From positions 1-53,960 of the forward strand of contig NZ_FODS01000022.1 of assembly GCF_900110425.1 (NCBI RefSeq): 53,960 nucleotides of DNA, given 5' to 3'. The DNA is from Salinihabitans flavidus (lineage in GTDB: Bacteria > Pseudomonadota > Alphaproteobacteria > Rhodobacterales > Rhodobacteraceae). The notes under the pieces were generated by a model, which saw nothing but the letters and a program-made list of their open reading frames with translations, made no database searches and had not been told where the DNA came from. This document shows, piece by piece, positions 9,275 through 20,842 of the stretch (position 1 is the stretch's first letter; each line of letters opens with the position of its first letter). The translations under genes and the position numbers were made by a program.

Positions 9275-10186
9275 ATGACCGATCTTTCCGCCGCCCGCAA
9301 CCGTCGAGATCGCAACACGCGCTGGTTGCTCCTGACGCCCGCCATGCTCGTTTTGCTGTTTGCGGCCAGCGGTCCGCTGCTGATCGTGTTGGTCTACTCG
9401 TTCCTCACGCCGGGTGACTATGGCGGGGTGGAATGGCAGTTTTCCCTGCAAGCCTGGACCAATGTCCTGGCGGAACGGGACATCTTCACAGACGAATGGC
9501 AGCTTGCGGACGCGCATCTGACGGTGCTTTGGCGATCAATCAAGCTGTCGTTCATGACGGCGGTTCTGGCCTTCATATTCGGCTTTCCGACCGCCTATTT
9601 CATTGCGACGCGCCCGCCGAGGCAGCGCGATATCTACATGCTGCTGATCATGATTCCGTTCTGGACGAACCTGCTGATCCGCACCTTCGCGATCATGGAG
9701 TTGATCCGCAATCAGGGCACGGTGAACACGCTTTTGATTGCCATGGGTGTGATTGATGAGCCGATCCAGATGCTGTTCACGGAATTTTCGCTGCTTCTGG
9801 GCATGACATACGTTTATCTGCCCCTGATGATCCTGCCGATCTACGCGTCGATGGAGCGTTTCGATTTCAGCCTCGTGGAAGCGGGGTATGATCTCTATGC
9901 GACGCGGCTTCAGGTTTTGCGAAAGATCATCTTTCCGCTGGTCAAGCCTGGCGTCGTGGCCGGGTCGATCCTGGTATTCGTGCCCTGTCTGGGGGCCTAT
10001 GTCACGCCGCGCGTTCTGGGGGGCGGAAAGCAATTGATGCTTGGCAATCTGATCGAATTGCAGTTCGGCCAGTTGCGCAACTGGCCGCTGGGGGCGGCCT
10101 TGTCGCTGACACTTCTAGTGATTGTCATGATAGCGCTGCTGTTTTACGTGCGCGCAGTGGGCCGCGAGGGCGAAACCAATGTCTAA
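9275..10186 (+). CDS. potB: ABC transporter permease, PotB type
   Basis: An inner-membrane permease of 303 residues with about six helices. It starts 4 bases after the ATPase stop. The cytoplasmic coupling loop is seen as EAGYDLYATRLQVLRKIIFP, followed by GSILVFVPCLGAYVTPRVLGG, both typical of PotB-like subunits. The N-terminus has the conserved basic start before the first helix. It pairs with the PotC-type permease, whose gene overlaps its 3' end by 8 bases. Confidence 0.92.
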   Translation: MTDLSAARNRRDRNTRWLLLTPAMLVLLFAASGPLLIVLVYSFLTPGDYGGVEWQFSLQAWTNVLAERDIFTDEWQLADAHLTVLWRSIKLSFMTAVLAFIFGFPTAYFIATRPPRQRDIYMLLIMIPFWTNLLIRTFAIMELIRNQGTVNTLLIAMGVIDEPIQMLFTEFSLLLGMTYVYLPLMILPIYASMERFDFSLVEAGYDLYATRLQVLRKIIFPLVKPGVVAGSILVFVPCLGAYVTPRVLGGGKQLMLGNLIELQFGQLRNWPLGAALSLTLLVIVMIALLFYVRAVGREGETNV

Positions 10187-10982
10187 AGGTGGGTTCGACG
10201 TTCGCCGGCAAACCGGCTTCACCACCGTCGCAGTGTTCTGCTTCGTCGTTCTCTATCTCCCGATCATCCTGCTTGTTCTGTACTCGTTCAACGCCGGTGA
10301 ATCGATCGCGATCTGGGAGGGGTTTTCCTGGCGGTGGTATGTGTCGGCGTGGGAGAACGAGCGCGTTCAGGCGGCGACCGTCCGCTCCGTGGTCGTGGCT
10401 TTGTCAGCGTCCCTGATTGCCACGTCGTCCGCCGTTCTGGCCGCCCTCGCCACGACGCGCACACGTCCCTGGCGGGGTCAGACCCTGGCATTCGCATTGA
10501 TCAATCAGCCCCTCATGGTGCCTGAGATCGTGACGGCCGTGGCGTTGCTCATCTTTTTCGCGCTTGTGAAGGTCTGGACCGGGTACACCGGGCTTGCGTA
10601 TCTGATCATTGCGCATTCGGCATTTTGTCTACCCTTTGCCTACATGCCGATCCGGGCGCGCCTGCAAGGCATGGACCTGAGCCTCGAGCAGGCGGGGGCG
10701 GATCTCTATGGCACACCGTTCAAGGTGTTCCGCCGCATAACCCTGCCGCAGCTCTGGCCGGGGATACTGGCCGGGGCGATGCTGGCCTTCGTTATTTCGC
10801 TCGACGACGTCGTGATCACCGAGTTCGTGAAATCCGCCGGTCAGGATACCCTGCCCACCTACATGCTGGGGCAATTGCGCCGTGTCATCACACCGGAGAT
10901 CAACGCGATTTCCAGCGCGCTTCTGGCCATTTCTGTTATGCTCGTCATCGGGTTCTTTTTTCTCAGCCGGACGCCAAAATGA
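10179..10982 (+). CDS. potC: ABC transporter permease, PotC type
   Basis: The second membrane subunit of the polyamine-type importer, 267 residues. The start ATG at 10179 overlaps the upstream permease gene by 8 bases, indicating coupled translation. The N-terminal helix segment YLPIILLVLYSFNAGESIAIWEGFSW, the coupling loop EQAGADLYGTPFKVFRRITLP and the SLDDVVITEFVKSAG segment are typical of PotC. Membrane helices account for most of the length. Confidence 0.92.
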   Translation: MSKGGFDVRRQTGFTTVAVFCFVVLYLPIILLVLYSFNAGESIAIWEGFSWRWYVSAWENERVQAATVRSVVVALSASLIATSSAVLAALATTRTRPWRGQTLAFALINQPLMVPEIVTAVALLIFFALVKVWTGYTGLAYLIIAHSAFCLPFAYMPIRARLQGMDLSLEQAGADLYGTPFKVFRRITLPQLWPGILAGAMLAFVISLDDVVITEFVKSAGQDTLPTYMLGQLRRVITPEINAISSALLAISVMLVIGFFFLSRTPK

Positions 10983-11018
10983 TCCGGCCTTCAACCACCC
11001 CAACAGGAGGATAAGATA

Positions 11019-12047
11019 ATGAAATACATCGTTGGAACCGCAACAGCTCTGGCGCTGACCGCGTCAGGGCCGGCTTGGGCCGAGGGCGAACTGAACATCT
11101 TCAACTGGGGCAACTACACAAGCCCCGAGATGATCGAGAAGTTCGAACAGGAACACGACGTCGATGTCACCATCACCGACTATGACAGCAATGACACCGC
11201 GCTGGCCAAGATCAAGGCGGGCGGCCACGGCTTCGATATCGTCGTGCCGTCAGGGACATATGTTCCGATCTTCGTGGGGGAGGGGCTCTTGATGAAGTCC
11301 AACCCCAACGAGATGGAGAATTTCGGGAACATGGACCCGCGTTGGGTCGATGTGGAGTTTGATCCGGGGCGTGAGTATACGGTTCCCTGGCAATGGGGCA
11401 CCGTTGGCATCACCGTCGATACAGCCGTTTACGATGGTGACATCAACACCGCCGCGCTCATCTACGATCCGCCCGAAGAACTGAAGGGCAAGATCAATGT
11501 CGTGCCCGAGATGAACGATGTGATGGGGATGGCCATCCAGTACATGGGCGGTGAACAATGTACCGGCGACAAGGAGGTTCTCGAAAAGGTCCGCGACAAG
11601 ATGGTCGAGGCCAAGGAGCATTGGCTGTCGATGGCCTATGGCAATATCGAGAAGTTTGCCAAGGGCGATCTGGCCGCCGGCGTGAACTGGAATGGCGCCT
11701 CGCTCCGTTCGCGTTTGCAAAATCCCGATATCGCCTTCGGCTATCCGCAGGAAGGTTTTCCGATCTGGATGGACAACGCCGCCATCCTTGCCGACGCGCA
11801 GAATGTCGAGAATGCCAAACTGTTCCTGAACTTCATCATGGATCCCGAAAACGCGGCGATGCTGTCCAACTTCGCCCGCTATGCAAATGGCATCAAAGGG
11901 TCGGAGCAATACATGGATGAGGTGATGGCCACTGCCCCCGAGGTCGTGATTCCCGAGGAGCTTATGGATGCCGGCTACTTGGCAAAGACATGCCCGCCCG
12001 AGGTCCAGAGCATCTACAGCGCGATCTGGACCGAAGTGAAGAAGTAA
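11019..12047 (+). CDS. potD: Periplasmic polyamine-type substrate-binding protein
   Basis: A 342-residue binding protein that delivers the ligand to the preceding permeases. A strong AGGAGG site lies upstream of the ATG. The signal peptide is cleaved probably after SGPAWA. The mature start [20 protein letters not shown] and the [11 protein letters not shown] segment are typical of PotD/PotF. It is the last gene of the operon and is followed directly by a strong terminator. Ligand specificity is not certain from sequence. Confidence 0.92.
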   Translation: MKYIVGTATALALTASGPAWAEGELNIFNWGNYTSPEMIEKFEQEHDVDVTITDYDSNDTALAKIKAGGHGFDIVVPSGTYVPIFVGEGLLMKSNPNEMENFGNMDPRWVDVEFDPGREYTVPWQWGTVGITVDTAVYDGDINTAALIYDPPEELKGKINVVPEMNDVMGMAIQYMGGEQCTGDKEVLEKVRDKMVEAKEHWLSMAYGNIEKFAKGDLAAGVNWNGASLRSRLQNPDIAFGYPQEGFPIWMDNAAILADAQNVENAKLFLNFIMDPENAAMLSNFARYANGIKGSEQYMDEVMATAPEVVIPEELMDAGYLAKTCPPEVQSIYSAIWTEVKK

Positions 12048-12057
12048 ACCAACCTGT

Positions 12058-12101
12058 GCGGCGCGGCTCGGTGACAAACCGGCCGCGCCGCATTTTTTAT
12101 T
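12058..12101 (+). terminator. Strong rho-independent terminator after the binding-protein gene
   Basis: Perfect 10-bp arms gcggcgcggc (12058-12067) and gccgcgccgc (12082-12091) are followed by attttttatt. It ends the four-gene transport operon, so the amidohydrolase gene that starts 14 bases later needs readthrough or its own promoter. Confidence 0.9.
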
Positions 12102-12114
12102 GGCGGAGACTGTC

Positions 12115-13782
12115 ATGAAGACCCCCCCAGATATCGTCATCCTGAACGGAAATCTGATCACATTCGACGATGCCAACCCGCGGACAGAGGCGCTTGCCGT
12201 ATCCGCGGGGACGATCACGGCAATCGGCACCACCGCCGAGATTCGCCCCATGGCCGGAGACGCAACGCGCATCGTCGATGCGGCCGGGGCCACTGTCCTG
12301 CCCGGCTTCATCGACAGTCACGTCCACCTGTTCGGAGGATCGGTCGAACTGGGATACCTCGATCTCTATGGGGTTCTGGGCGAAGACAGGTTGACCGAAG
12401 CCGTGCGCGACTGGGCCGCCAAGTGCCCCGATGACAAGGTGGTCTTCGCCGTTCAGGCCGATTACGCGATCCTTGGGTCTGGCCATGGCACAACCCGCCA
12501 CGATCTCGATCGTGTCCTGCCCGACCGGCCTTTCGCGATGTTCGCGCCGGATCATCACACGATCTGGGCCAATACCCGCGCGTTGGAGGCGGCCGGAATC
12601 CTGCACGGGGCCGAAGTCGACGCCGGCGCGCAAATCGTCATGGGGGAGGACGGCAAAGCCACAGGCGAGTTGCAGGAGCCCTCCGCCTATGCCCCGGTCC
12701 TGCGCCTGACGCGGCATGCCGGTCGTGACATGATGGGGCTGATCACCGGCAACAACCCCGAGCCGCCCGCAACGGCCGCCGAACGCGCGCTCGACAAGGC
12801 CGCGATCAAGCGCGGCATGAAGCATTGCGCCAGCCACGGCATAACAACCCTGCACAATATGGACGGCAATTTTTACCAGCTTGAACTCCTGTCTGAACTG
12901 GAGGCGGAGGGAGAGCTTCTTTGCCGGACCGAGGTGCCGTTTCACTACAAGAATTTCGACCCGCTCGACCGCTTCGCGGAAGCCGAGGAGATGCGCCGCC
13001 GTTTCAATGGTGACATGGTCTGGTGCAACCGGGTCAAGATGTTCATGGACGGTGTCACCGAAAGCCGTACCGCCCTGATGCTGGAGCCGTATCCCGGCAC
13101 CGATCACACGGGCGACGCGGTGTTCGAGGCCGACCAGTTCAATGAGGCGTGCAAGCGGGCGGACGCGATGGGCCTTCAGATCGCGGTTCATGCGATCGGC
13201 GATCTGGCGATCCGGCGCACGCTGGATGGCTATGAGGCCGCCCGGCGCGCCAACGGAGTGCGCGACAGTCGGCACCGCATCGAACATATCGAGGTTCTGC
13301 ATCCCGATGATCTGCCTCGGTTTGCCGAACTGGATGTGGTGGCCTCCATGCAGCCGGGGCATGCCCCGTTTGGCGGCATCTTCCCGATGGCCGGAATGGA
13401 CGAGGTTCTGCACGAGCGGCAGATTCCAATGGCCTTTGCATGGTCCGACATCCGCAAGGTCGCGCCGAAACTGGTATTCTCCACCGACTGGCCCGTGATC
13501 GGGGTTGAAGTCATGCCAAGCGTGAAGGCGGCCGTCGCACCGATCAAGCTGCCCGCGCCATGGCGTGATCAGCGGCAAAGCCTGATGGACACCCTGCGCA
13601 GCTATACTGCCGACAATGCCTGGGTCGAGTTTAACGAGGATCGCAAGGGACGGCTGAAACCGGGGCTGATGGCCGACATCGTGGTCATGTCGCATGATCT
13701 GGAGGCAATGGCACCGGAGGAACTGGATAAGTCGCGTGCCGCCGTCACCATCTGCGGCGGCCGCGTGACCTGGGAGGGCTGA
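12115..13782 (+). CDS. Amidohydrolase family 3 (YtcJ-like) metal-dependent hydrolase
   Basis: A 555-residue hydrolase of the amidohydrolase superfamily with the composite N- and C-terminal beta-sandwich and a central barrel. The metal-binding HxH is seen in GFIDSHVHLF (His69, His71); later ligands are likely the His residues in the IAVHAIGD and HRIEHIE segments. The ATG at 12115 is chosen because GGCGGAG lies 6 bases upstream; an in-frame TTG at 12100 overlaps the terminator T-run. Members cleave amides, formamides or carbamates. Its position after a polyamine-type importer suggests it acts on an imported N-substituted amine, but this is a guess. Confidence 0.87.
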   Translation: MKTPPDIVILNGNLITFDDANPRTEALAVSAGTITAIGTTAEIRPMAGDATRIVDAAGATVLPGFIDSHVHLFGGSVELGYLDLYGVLGEDRLTEAVRDWAAKCPDDKVVFAVQADYAILGSGHGTTRHDLDRVLPDRPFAMFAPDHHTIWANTRALEAAGILHGAEVDAGAQIVMGEDGKATGELQEPSAYAPVLRLTRHAGRDMMGLITGNNPEPPATAAERALDKAAIKRGMKHCASHGITTLHNMDGNFYQLELLSELEAEGELLCRTEVPFHYKNFDPLDRFAEAEEMRRRFNGDMVWCNRVKMFMDGVTESRTALMLEPYPGTDHTGDAVFEADQFNEACKRADAMGLQIAVHAIGDLAIRRTLDGYEAARRANGVRDSRHRIEHIEVLHPDDLPRFAELDVVASMQPGHAPFGGIFPMAGMDEVLHERQIPMAFAWSDIRKVAPKLVFSTDWPVIGVEVMPSVKAAVAPIKLPAPWRDQRQSLMDTLRSYTADNAWVEFNEDRKGRLKPGLMADIVVMSHDLEAMAPEELDKSRAAVTICGGRVTWEG

Positions 13783-13790
13783 GACCCGAT

Positions 13791-13815
13791 GCCCCCGTCC
13801 GCGCGGGGGCTTATT
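13791..13815 (+). terminator. Rho-independent terminator after the amidohydrolase gene
   Basis: The hairpin gcccccgt-ccgc-gcgggggc (13791-13810, with a small loop) is followed by ttatt. It lies just after the amidohydrolase stop and before recF. Confidence 0.7.
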
Positions 13816-13855
13816 CCGACTGGCATGGGCGTCTCTGTCGGGATAGATCCTGAGT

Positions 13856-14965
13856 ATGTCCCTGTGCCTGACGCACCTCACGCTATCTTACTTCCGCTCG
13901 CACAGGCGTAGCGTGATCGCCTGCGACGGGCGGCCCGTGGCGATTCATGGTCCCAACGGCGCGGGCAAGACCAATATCCTCGAAGCGGTCTCCCTGTTTT
14001 CGCCGGGTCGGGGTCTGCGCCGGGCAGGGGCGGCGGACATGGCGCGGCGGCCCGAGGCGTTGGGATGGAAGCTGACCGGCGCACTCCGTTCTTTCGGTCA
14101 GCACCACGAGATCGAAATCTGGTCGGAACAGGGCGCGACGCGGCAGTTGCGCATCGACGGCAAGACCGCACCGCAGACCGCCCTAGGCCGCGTGGCGCGG
14201 CTGCTGTGGCTGATTCCGTCGATGGACCGGCTCTGGATCGAGGGGGCAGAGGGGCGGCGGCGCTTTCTCGACCGCATGGCGCTGTCGTTCTTTCCCGGCC
14301 ACGCCGATGCGGCCCTCGCGTATGAAAAGGCGATGCGCGACCGCAACCGCCTTCTGAAGGATCAGACCCGCGATGCCGGCTGGTATCAGGCGCTGGAGGC
14401 ACAGATGGCCACCGCCGGGGCCACGCTGCACGCCAACCGGCGCGCCACGATCGACTGGCTGATCGCGGCGCAGGCCGGGGCCGCGACCGCCTTTCCCGTG
14501 GCCGATCTCGCGCTGGTGCAGACAGAAGGGCCGATGCCCGAGGATGAGGACGCGCTGCGTTCAGCGTTGGCAGGCAGCCGCGCGCGCGATCTGCTCGCGG
14601 GCCGAAGCCTTGTCGGTCCGCACCGCAGCGATCTGGCGGCGAGCTATGCCGCCAAGGGGGTGGCGGCGGCCGATTGTTCCACCGGGGAACAGAAAGCCCT
14701 TCTGATCTCCCTGATCCTGGCCAATGCCCGCGCCCTTTCGGCACAGATCGGCGCGCCGCCGCTGCTGCTGCTCGACGAGGTGGCGGCGCATCTCGATGCG
14801 GCCCGCCGCGCCGCCCTTTTCGACGAGATCTGCGCGCTCGGGGCGCAGGCGTGGATGACCGGCACCGGGGCAGAGCTCTTCGACGATCTCGGCGACCGCG
14901 CACAGCATATCGAAGTGACCGAAACCGATGGTATCAGCCACGTCCGGCAGAAGGATCAGACATGA
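13856..14965 (+). CDS. recF: DNA replication/repair protein RecF
   Basis: A 369-residue SMC-like ATPase that helps load RecA at single-strand gaps. The N-terminal YFRSHR segment and Walker A GPNGAGKT (32-39) are clear. The C-terminal signature STGEQKALLISLILANA and Walker B LLLLDEVAAHLD are intact. The usual dnaA-dnaN neighbours are not present here, but gyrB follows closely, as in many bacteria. The last 4 bases overlap the start of the VOC gene (ATGA). Confidence 0.95.
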   Translation: MSLCLTHLTLSYFRSHRRSVIACDGRPVAIHGPNGAGKTNILEAVSLFSPGRGLRRAGAADMARRPEALGWKLTGALRSFGQHHEIEIWSEQGATRQLRIDGKTAPQTALGRVARLLWLIPSMDRLWIEGAEGRRRFLDRMALSFFPGHADAALAYEKAMRDRNRLLKDQTRDAGWYQALEAQMATAGATLHANRRATIDWLIAAQAGAATAFPVADLALVQTEGPMPEDEDALRSALAGSRARDLLAGRSLVGPHRSDLAASYAAKGVAAADCSTGEQKALLISLILANARALSAQIGAPPLLLLDEVAAHLDAARRAALFDEICALGAQAWMTGTGAELFDDLGDRAQHIEVTETDGISHVRQKDQT

Positions 14966-15393
14966 CCCCACAACGCGTTACTCTCATCACCCTTGGTGTC
15001 ACCGATCTTGAGCGCTCCAAGAGGTTTTACGCCGCCCTCGGATGGACGCCGGCAGAGGCGCTTGACAACGTCGCGTTCTACCAGATGAACGGGCTGGTTC
15101 TGGGCCTTTTCGGCAAGGCCGATCTGGCCGCCGATCAGGGGCGGCCGGACGCGGCGCTTGGCACTGGCGCCATGACACTGGCGCAGAATTTCCCGACCGA
15201 GGCAGAGGTCGACGACGCCTTCGAAGCCGCGCTTGCCGCCGGGGCCGGCGCACTCAAACCGCCGGAAAAGGTGTTCTGGGGCGGCTATTCGGGCTACTAC
15301 ACCGATCCTGACGGACACGTATGGGAAGTGGCGATGAATCCATTCTGGCCTCTTGCCCCCGATGGCAGTCTCACCCTGACCGGAGCGGCGTGA
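14962..15393 (+). CDS. VOC (glyoxalase/dioxygenase fold) family protein
   Basis: A 143-residue single-domain protein of the vicinal oxygen chelate superfamily. The beta-alpha-beta-beta-beta repeats are recognisable: VTLITLGVTDLERSKRFYAALGW at the start and SGYYTDPDGHVWEVAMNPF near the end. The start ATG overlaps the recF stop. The reaction is unknown; many such proteins bind a metal and act on small thiol or aromatic compounds, others are resistance proteins. Its coupling to recF upstream of gyrB is probably structural rather than functional. Confidence 0.87.
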   Translation: MTPQRVTLITLGVTDLERSKRFYAALGWTPAEALDNVAFYQMNGLVLGLFGKADLAADQGRPDAALGTGAMTLAQNFPTEAEVDDAFEAALAAGAGALKPPEKVFWGGYSGYYTDPDGHVWEVAMNPFWPLAPDGSLTLTGAA

Positions 15394-15416
15394 CTCTCTC
15401 GACGCTGGTATCCGCA

Positions 15417-17951
<2,535 letters not shown>

Positions 17952-18023
17952 TCTGTGGATAACTGCCGGCAGGTGTCAGGTGGCCGGCCGACCCGCGCGG
18001 CGGTAGAGGTGTTGCCACCAGTA

Positions 18024-18057
18024 ATTCGATCCGGGCGAATGTCTGCCCGGATCGAAT
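18024..18057. terminator. Bidirectional hairpin between gyrB and the penicillin-binding protein gene
   Basis: Perfect 13-bp arms attcgatccgggc (18024-18036) and gcccggatcgaat (18045-18057) enclose 8 bases. It lies between two convergent genes, so it probably terminates or protects both transcripts. No long T-run is visible on either side. Confidence 0.65.
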
Positions 18058-18066
18058 GCCCGTCGT

Positions 18067-20223
18067 TCAACGCTGTCCCAGAATGCCCCGAATAAGATTC
18101 TCCAGCCCTGAATCGCGGCGTCTTTCCGGATCCGGGGGGGTGGGTATGGACTCCTGTTCAGGCTCAAACGCCGGAAGCGGACGCGGCTCCTGCCCCTCAT
18201 GGACCCGGCTCATCACCTCCCGCCAGATTTCCGCCGGCAGGCCGCTGCCCGTTACGCCGGTCAGCGGTGTATTGTCATCATAGCCCATCCAGACTCCGGC
18301 CACATAGTCGCTGGAAAACCCAACATACCACGCATCGCGCGTTTCCTGAGAAGTGCCCGTCTTGCCCGCAAGCTCCCAGCCCGGAAACGCGGCGCGGCGG
18401 CCGGTGCCTTCTTCGACCACCTTGCGCATCATGAATATCAGCTCTCGCGCGGCCTCTTCGCTGATCACACGCTCGCCTATTCCACCTCCGCTTCCCATGA
18501 GCGGTTGCTCCTCACCGCGCAGGCGCAATTCGACCAGCCCATATGGCGTGACGGACGAGCCGCCATTCAGGATTCCCGCATAGGCGCCGGTCATCTCCAG
18601 AAGGGATGCCTCCGATGCGCCAAGCGCTAGAGCAGGACCCGCCGCAAGATCGCTTTCGATCCCGAAATCGCTGGCCACGCGACGAACATTGTCACGGCCC
18701 ACCGCCTCGGAAATCTTGACCGCCGGAACGTTGAGCGAGTTCATCAGCGCCTCGGTAAGCGTGACCTGTCCATAGTGCTTGCCGGTATAGTTCCGTGGGC
18801 ACCAACGTTTCGATCCGGGGATGTCCAGACAGTAAGGTTCATCCACAACGGTGTCATTCCAAGCATAGCCAAGCTCCAGAGCCGTGGCATAAACGAATGG
18901 CTTGAAGGCCGATCCGGTCTGCCGCTTTGCCTGTGTTGCACGATTGAAGGCACCCGCCAAAGAGGTATTGCGCCCTCCGATCAATGCACGCACCGCGCCA
19001 TCGGCGGACATGACAACCACCGCGGCCTGCGCGTCCGATCCCTCGCGCACCTTGTTCTCGAACACCCAGTTGAGCCCCCCTTCGGCCGCCGACTGGATGC
19101 GCGGTTCAAGTGTGGTGTGCAGCTCCACGTCCTCGGTTGTGTTCCGCCCAAAGAACTCCGGCACACCCTCGGACATGAGCCAGTCCGCGAAATAGCCGCC
19201 GGCGCGGGCCTGCGCCGCGTCGGACAGTTCCGCCGGATTATCCAGTGCCTCGCGTGCCTCTTGCGCGGTGAGATAGCCCTGATCCTGCATGAGCCCGATC
19301 ACCACCGCCGCACGCCCGCGCGAACGTTCAAGTCCGGAGGTCGGCGCGAGCCGTGACGGAGCCGTCAAAAGCCCGGCCAGCATGGCGCCCTCGGCTGCGT
19401 TCACCTCTGCCGCATGTTTACCGAAATACCGTTGGGCCGCGGCTTCCGCCCCATAGGCCCCGGCCCCCATGTAGGCACGGTTGAGATAGACCGACAGGAT
19501 CTCGTTCTTGGTGTACTTAAGCTCCATCGCGAGGGCAAAGACGGCCTCTTTTGCCTTGCGCCAGAGAGTGGTGCGCCGACAGTCGGCAATGTAGGCCGCT
19601 TCGTTCTCCCACTGATCCTTGTTGTATTCGGCCCCGAGACACAGAAGTTTTCCGGTTTGCTGCGTGATCGTCGATCCGCCATGCCCCGAAAGCGGCCCAC
19701 GCCCTTCTTGCAGGTTTATTCGCACCGCTCCTGCGATGCCGCGTGGAGATATTCCGAGGTGGTTGTAGAATCGCTTGTCCTCTGTCGCCACCACCGCGTT
19801 CTTCAGATGCGGAGAAACGGTTTCAGCGGTGACAACGCCTCCGAACTGATCGCCACGCCAGGCGAAAACCTCACCTTCATGGTCGAGCAGCGTCACAGAT
19901 CCCCGCGCACGCCCGTCCAGAAGCTCGTTCACATCAGGTAGCGTGGTGTAAATGTAGACGGTTGCAAAAGCGACAATCAACGCCACCACTGCCGCCGTGC
20001 GCCAGGTCAATGCCCAGACGAGTCGCCAGATCCAGCGCCAGAGCGCGGTGATCAGACGTGTGACCGGGCTACGACGTTGTGTCGGTTTCCGATTCCTCCG
20101 AGTGGGTGTGGCCTTCTTGGGCCCGCCTTTTCGCGCATCGGGCTTTTTGCGACGCTTGCCCGATGCGTTGCCATGGCGTTTCTCCGCCACGAGTGGCGGC
20201 CTTTTCCGGCCTGAATCGCTCAT
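18067..20223 (-). CDS. Class A penicillin-binding protein (bifunctional transglycosylase/transpeptidase, PBP1 type)
   Basis: A 718-residue inner-membrane enzyme that polymerises and cross-links peptidoglycan. It begins with a Lys/Arg-rich cytoplasmic tail (about 55 residues), one membrane helix (about 72-92), then the GT51 domain with ATEDKRFY (catalytic Glu148) and GGSTITQQ (182-189). The transpeptidase domain has SAFK (Ser438, Lys441), SLN (496-498) and KTG (621-623). Two Cys pairs (195/215 and 465/475) could form periplasmic disulfides. The C-terminus is Pro/Glu-rich and lacks an extra domain. It is convergent with gyrB and divergent from glnK. Confidence 0.95.
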   Translation of the reverse strand: MSDSGRKRPPLVAEKRHGNASGKRRKKPDARKGGPKKATPTRRNRKPTQRRSPVTRLITALWRWIWRLVWALTWRTAAVVALIVAFATVYIYTTLPDVNELLDGRARGSVTLLDHEGEVFAWRGDQFGGVVTAETVSPHLKNAVVATEDKRFYNHLGISPRGIAGAVRINLQEGRGPLSGHGGSTITQQTGKLLCLGAEYNKDQWENEAAYIADCRRTTLWRKAKEAVFALAMELKYTKNEILSVYLNRAYMGAGAYGAEAAAQRYFGKHAAEVNAAEGAMLAGLLTAPSRLAPTSGLERSRGRAAVVIGLMQDQGYLTAQEAREALDNPAELSDAAQARAGGYFADWLMSEGVPEFFGRNTTEDVELHTTLEPRIQSAAEGGLNWVFENKVREGSDAQAAVVVMSADGAVRALIGGRNTSLAGAFNRATQAKRQTGSAFKPFVYATALELGYAWNDTVVDEPYCLDIPGSKRWCPRNYTGKHYGQVTLTEALMNSLNVPAVKISEAVGRDNVRRVASDFGIESDLAAGPALALGASEASLLEMTGAYAGILNGGSSVTPYGLVELRLRGEEQPLMGSGGGIGERVISEEAARELIFMMRKVVEEGTGRRAAFPGWELAGKTGTSQETRDAWYVGFSSDYVAGVWMGYDDNTPLTGVTGSGLPAEIWREVMSRVHEGQEPRPLPAFEPEQESIPTPPDPERRRDSGLENLIRGILGQR

Positions 20224-20477
20224 CTATCCGCTCTGCCCGTTCGTTGTTCTTTGCGGCACCATAACGCGAGTCTGCCACGATGTAGAGATTGCTCGGCGGG
20301 AAAACCACATTTTCAAAACGATTAAAAAAGCGTCAACTCACAAAAACTGTGCAATTATTGTGCGTTCGCCTGCTCGATTGGCCCTCACGGTGGCTGTTTT
20401 TCCTTCGATCCGATCGGATTCAGGTCTTTTCTGCATCTGCATCATGACGGCGTTTTGCCAATCGAAAGGGGACCAGC
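20224..20477. promoter_or_regulatory. Divergent promoter region between the PBP gene and glnK
   Basis: These 254 bases separate two divergent genes and contain an AT-rich stretch (about 20300-20362) with two spaced copies of TTGTGC/CTGTGC-like sequence around 20348-20363. Promoters for both genes must lie here. I could not find a convincing GG-N10-GC sigma-54 element, although glnK-amtB operons often have nitrogen control. Confidence 0.4.
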
Positions 20478-20816
20478 GTGAAACTGATCATAGCGACAAT
20501 CAAGCCGTTCAAGCTCGAGGAGGTGCGCGAGGCGCTCACCTCCATCGGCGTGCGCGGGATGATGGTGACGGAGATAAAGGGCTTCGGCTCTCAGTCGGGA
20601 CACACGGAAATCTACCGCGGAGCGGAGTACGAAGTGAACTTTGTGCCGAAGGTCAAACTCGAACTCGTCGTCTCCGACTCCATGACCGAAGAGGTGATCG
20701 AAACCATCACCAAGTCGGCCCATACCGGCAAGATCGGTGACGGCAAGATTTTCGTGCTGGACGCATTGCAGGCCATTCGCGTGCGGACCGGTGAAACCGA
20801 CGAAGACGCGCTTTGA
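20478..20816 (+). CDS. glnK: Nitrogen regulatory protein P-II (GlnK type)
   Basis: A trimeric cytoplasmic signal protein of 112 residues that senses 2-oxoglutarate, ATP/ADP and, through uridylylation, glutamine. It starts with GTG at 20478 after a GGGGA site. The T-loop holds Tyr51 (in GAEYEVNF), the uridylylation site, and the B-loop TGKIGDGKIFV and C-loop R-V-R-T-G-E are intact. It lies 26 bases upstream of amtB; in such pairs GlnK binds and blocks the ammonium channel when nitrogen is plentiful. Confidence 0.95.
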   Translation: MKLIIATIKPFKLEEVREALTSIGVRGMMVTEIKGFGSQSGHTEIYRGAEYEVNFVPKVKLELVVSDSMTEEVIETITKSAHTGKIGDGKIFVLDALQAIRVRTGETDEDAL

Positions 20817-20842
20817 AGACGGCGCGAGGAAGGAAAACGGAT

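Noticed and set aside
8155-9345. 396-codon minus-strand frame opposite the polyamine-type ATPase gene
   Set aside because: The plus strand has all ABC motifs; the minus frame is a GC-driven artefact.
12097-13881. 594-codon minus-strand frame opposite the amidohydrolase
   Set aside because: Longer than the real gene but with no domain; the plus strand has the HxH motif and a good start.
20300-20477. Sigma-54 promoter or NtrC sites for glnK-amtB
   Set aside because: No GG-N10-GC element of acceptable quality and no proper palindromic NtrC site.
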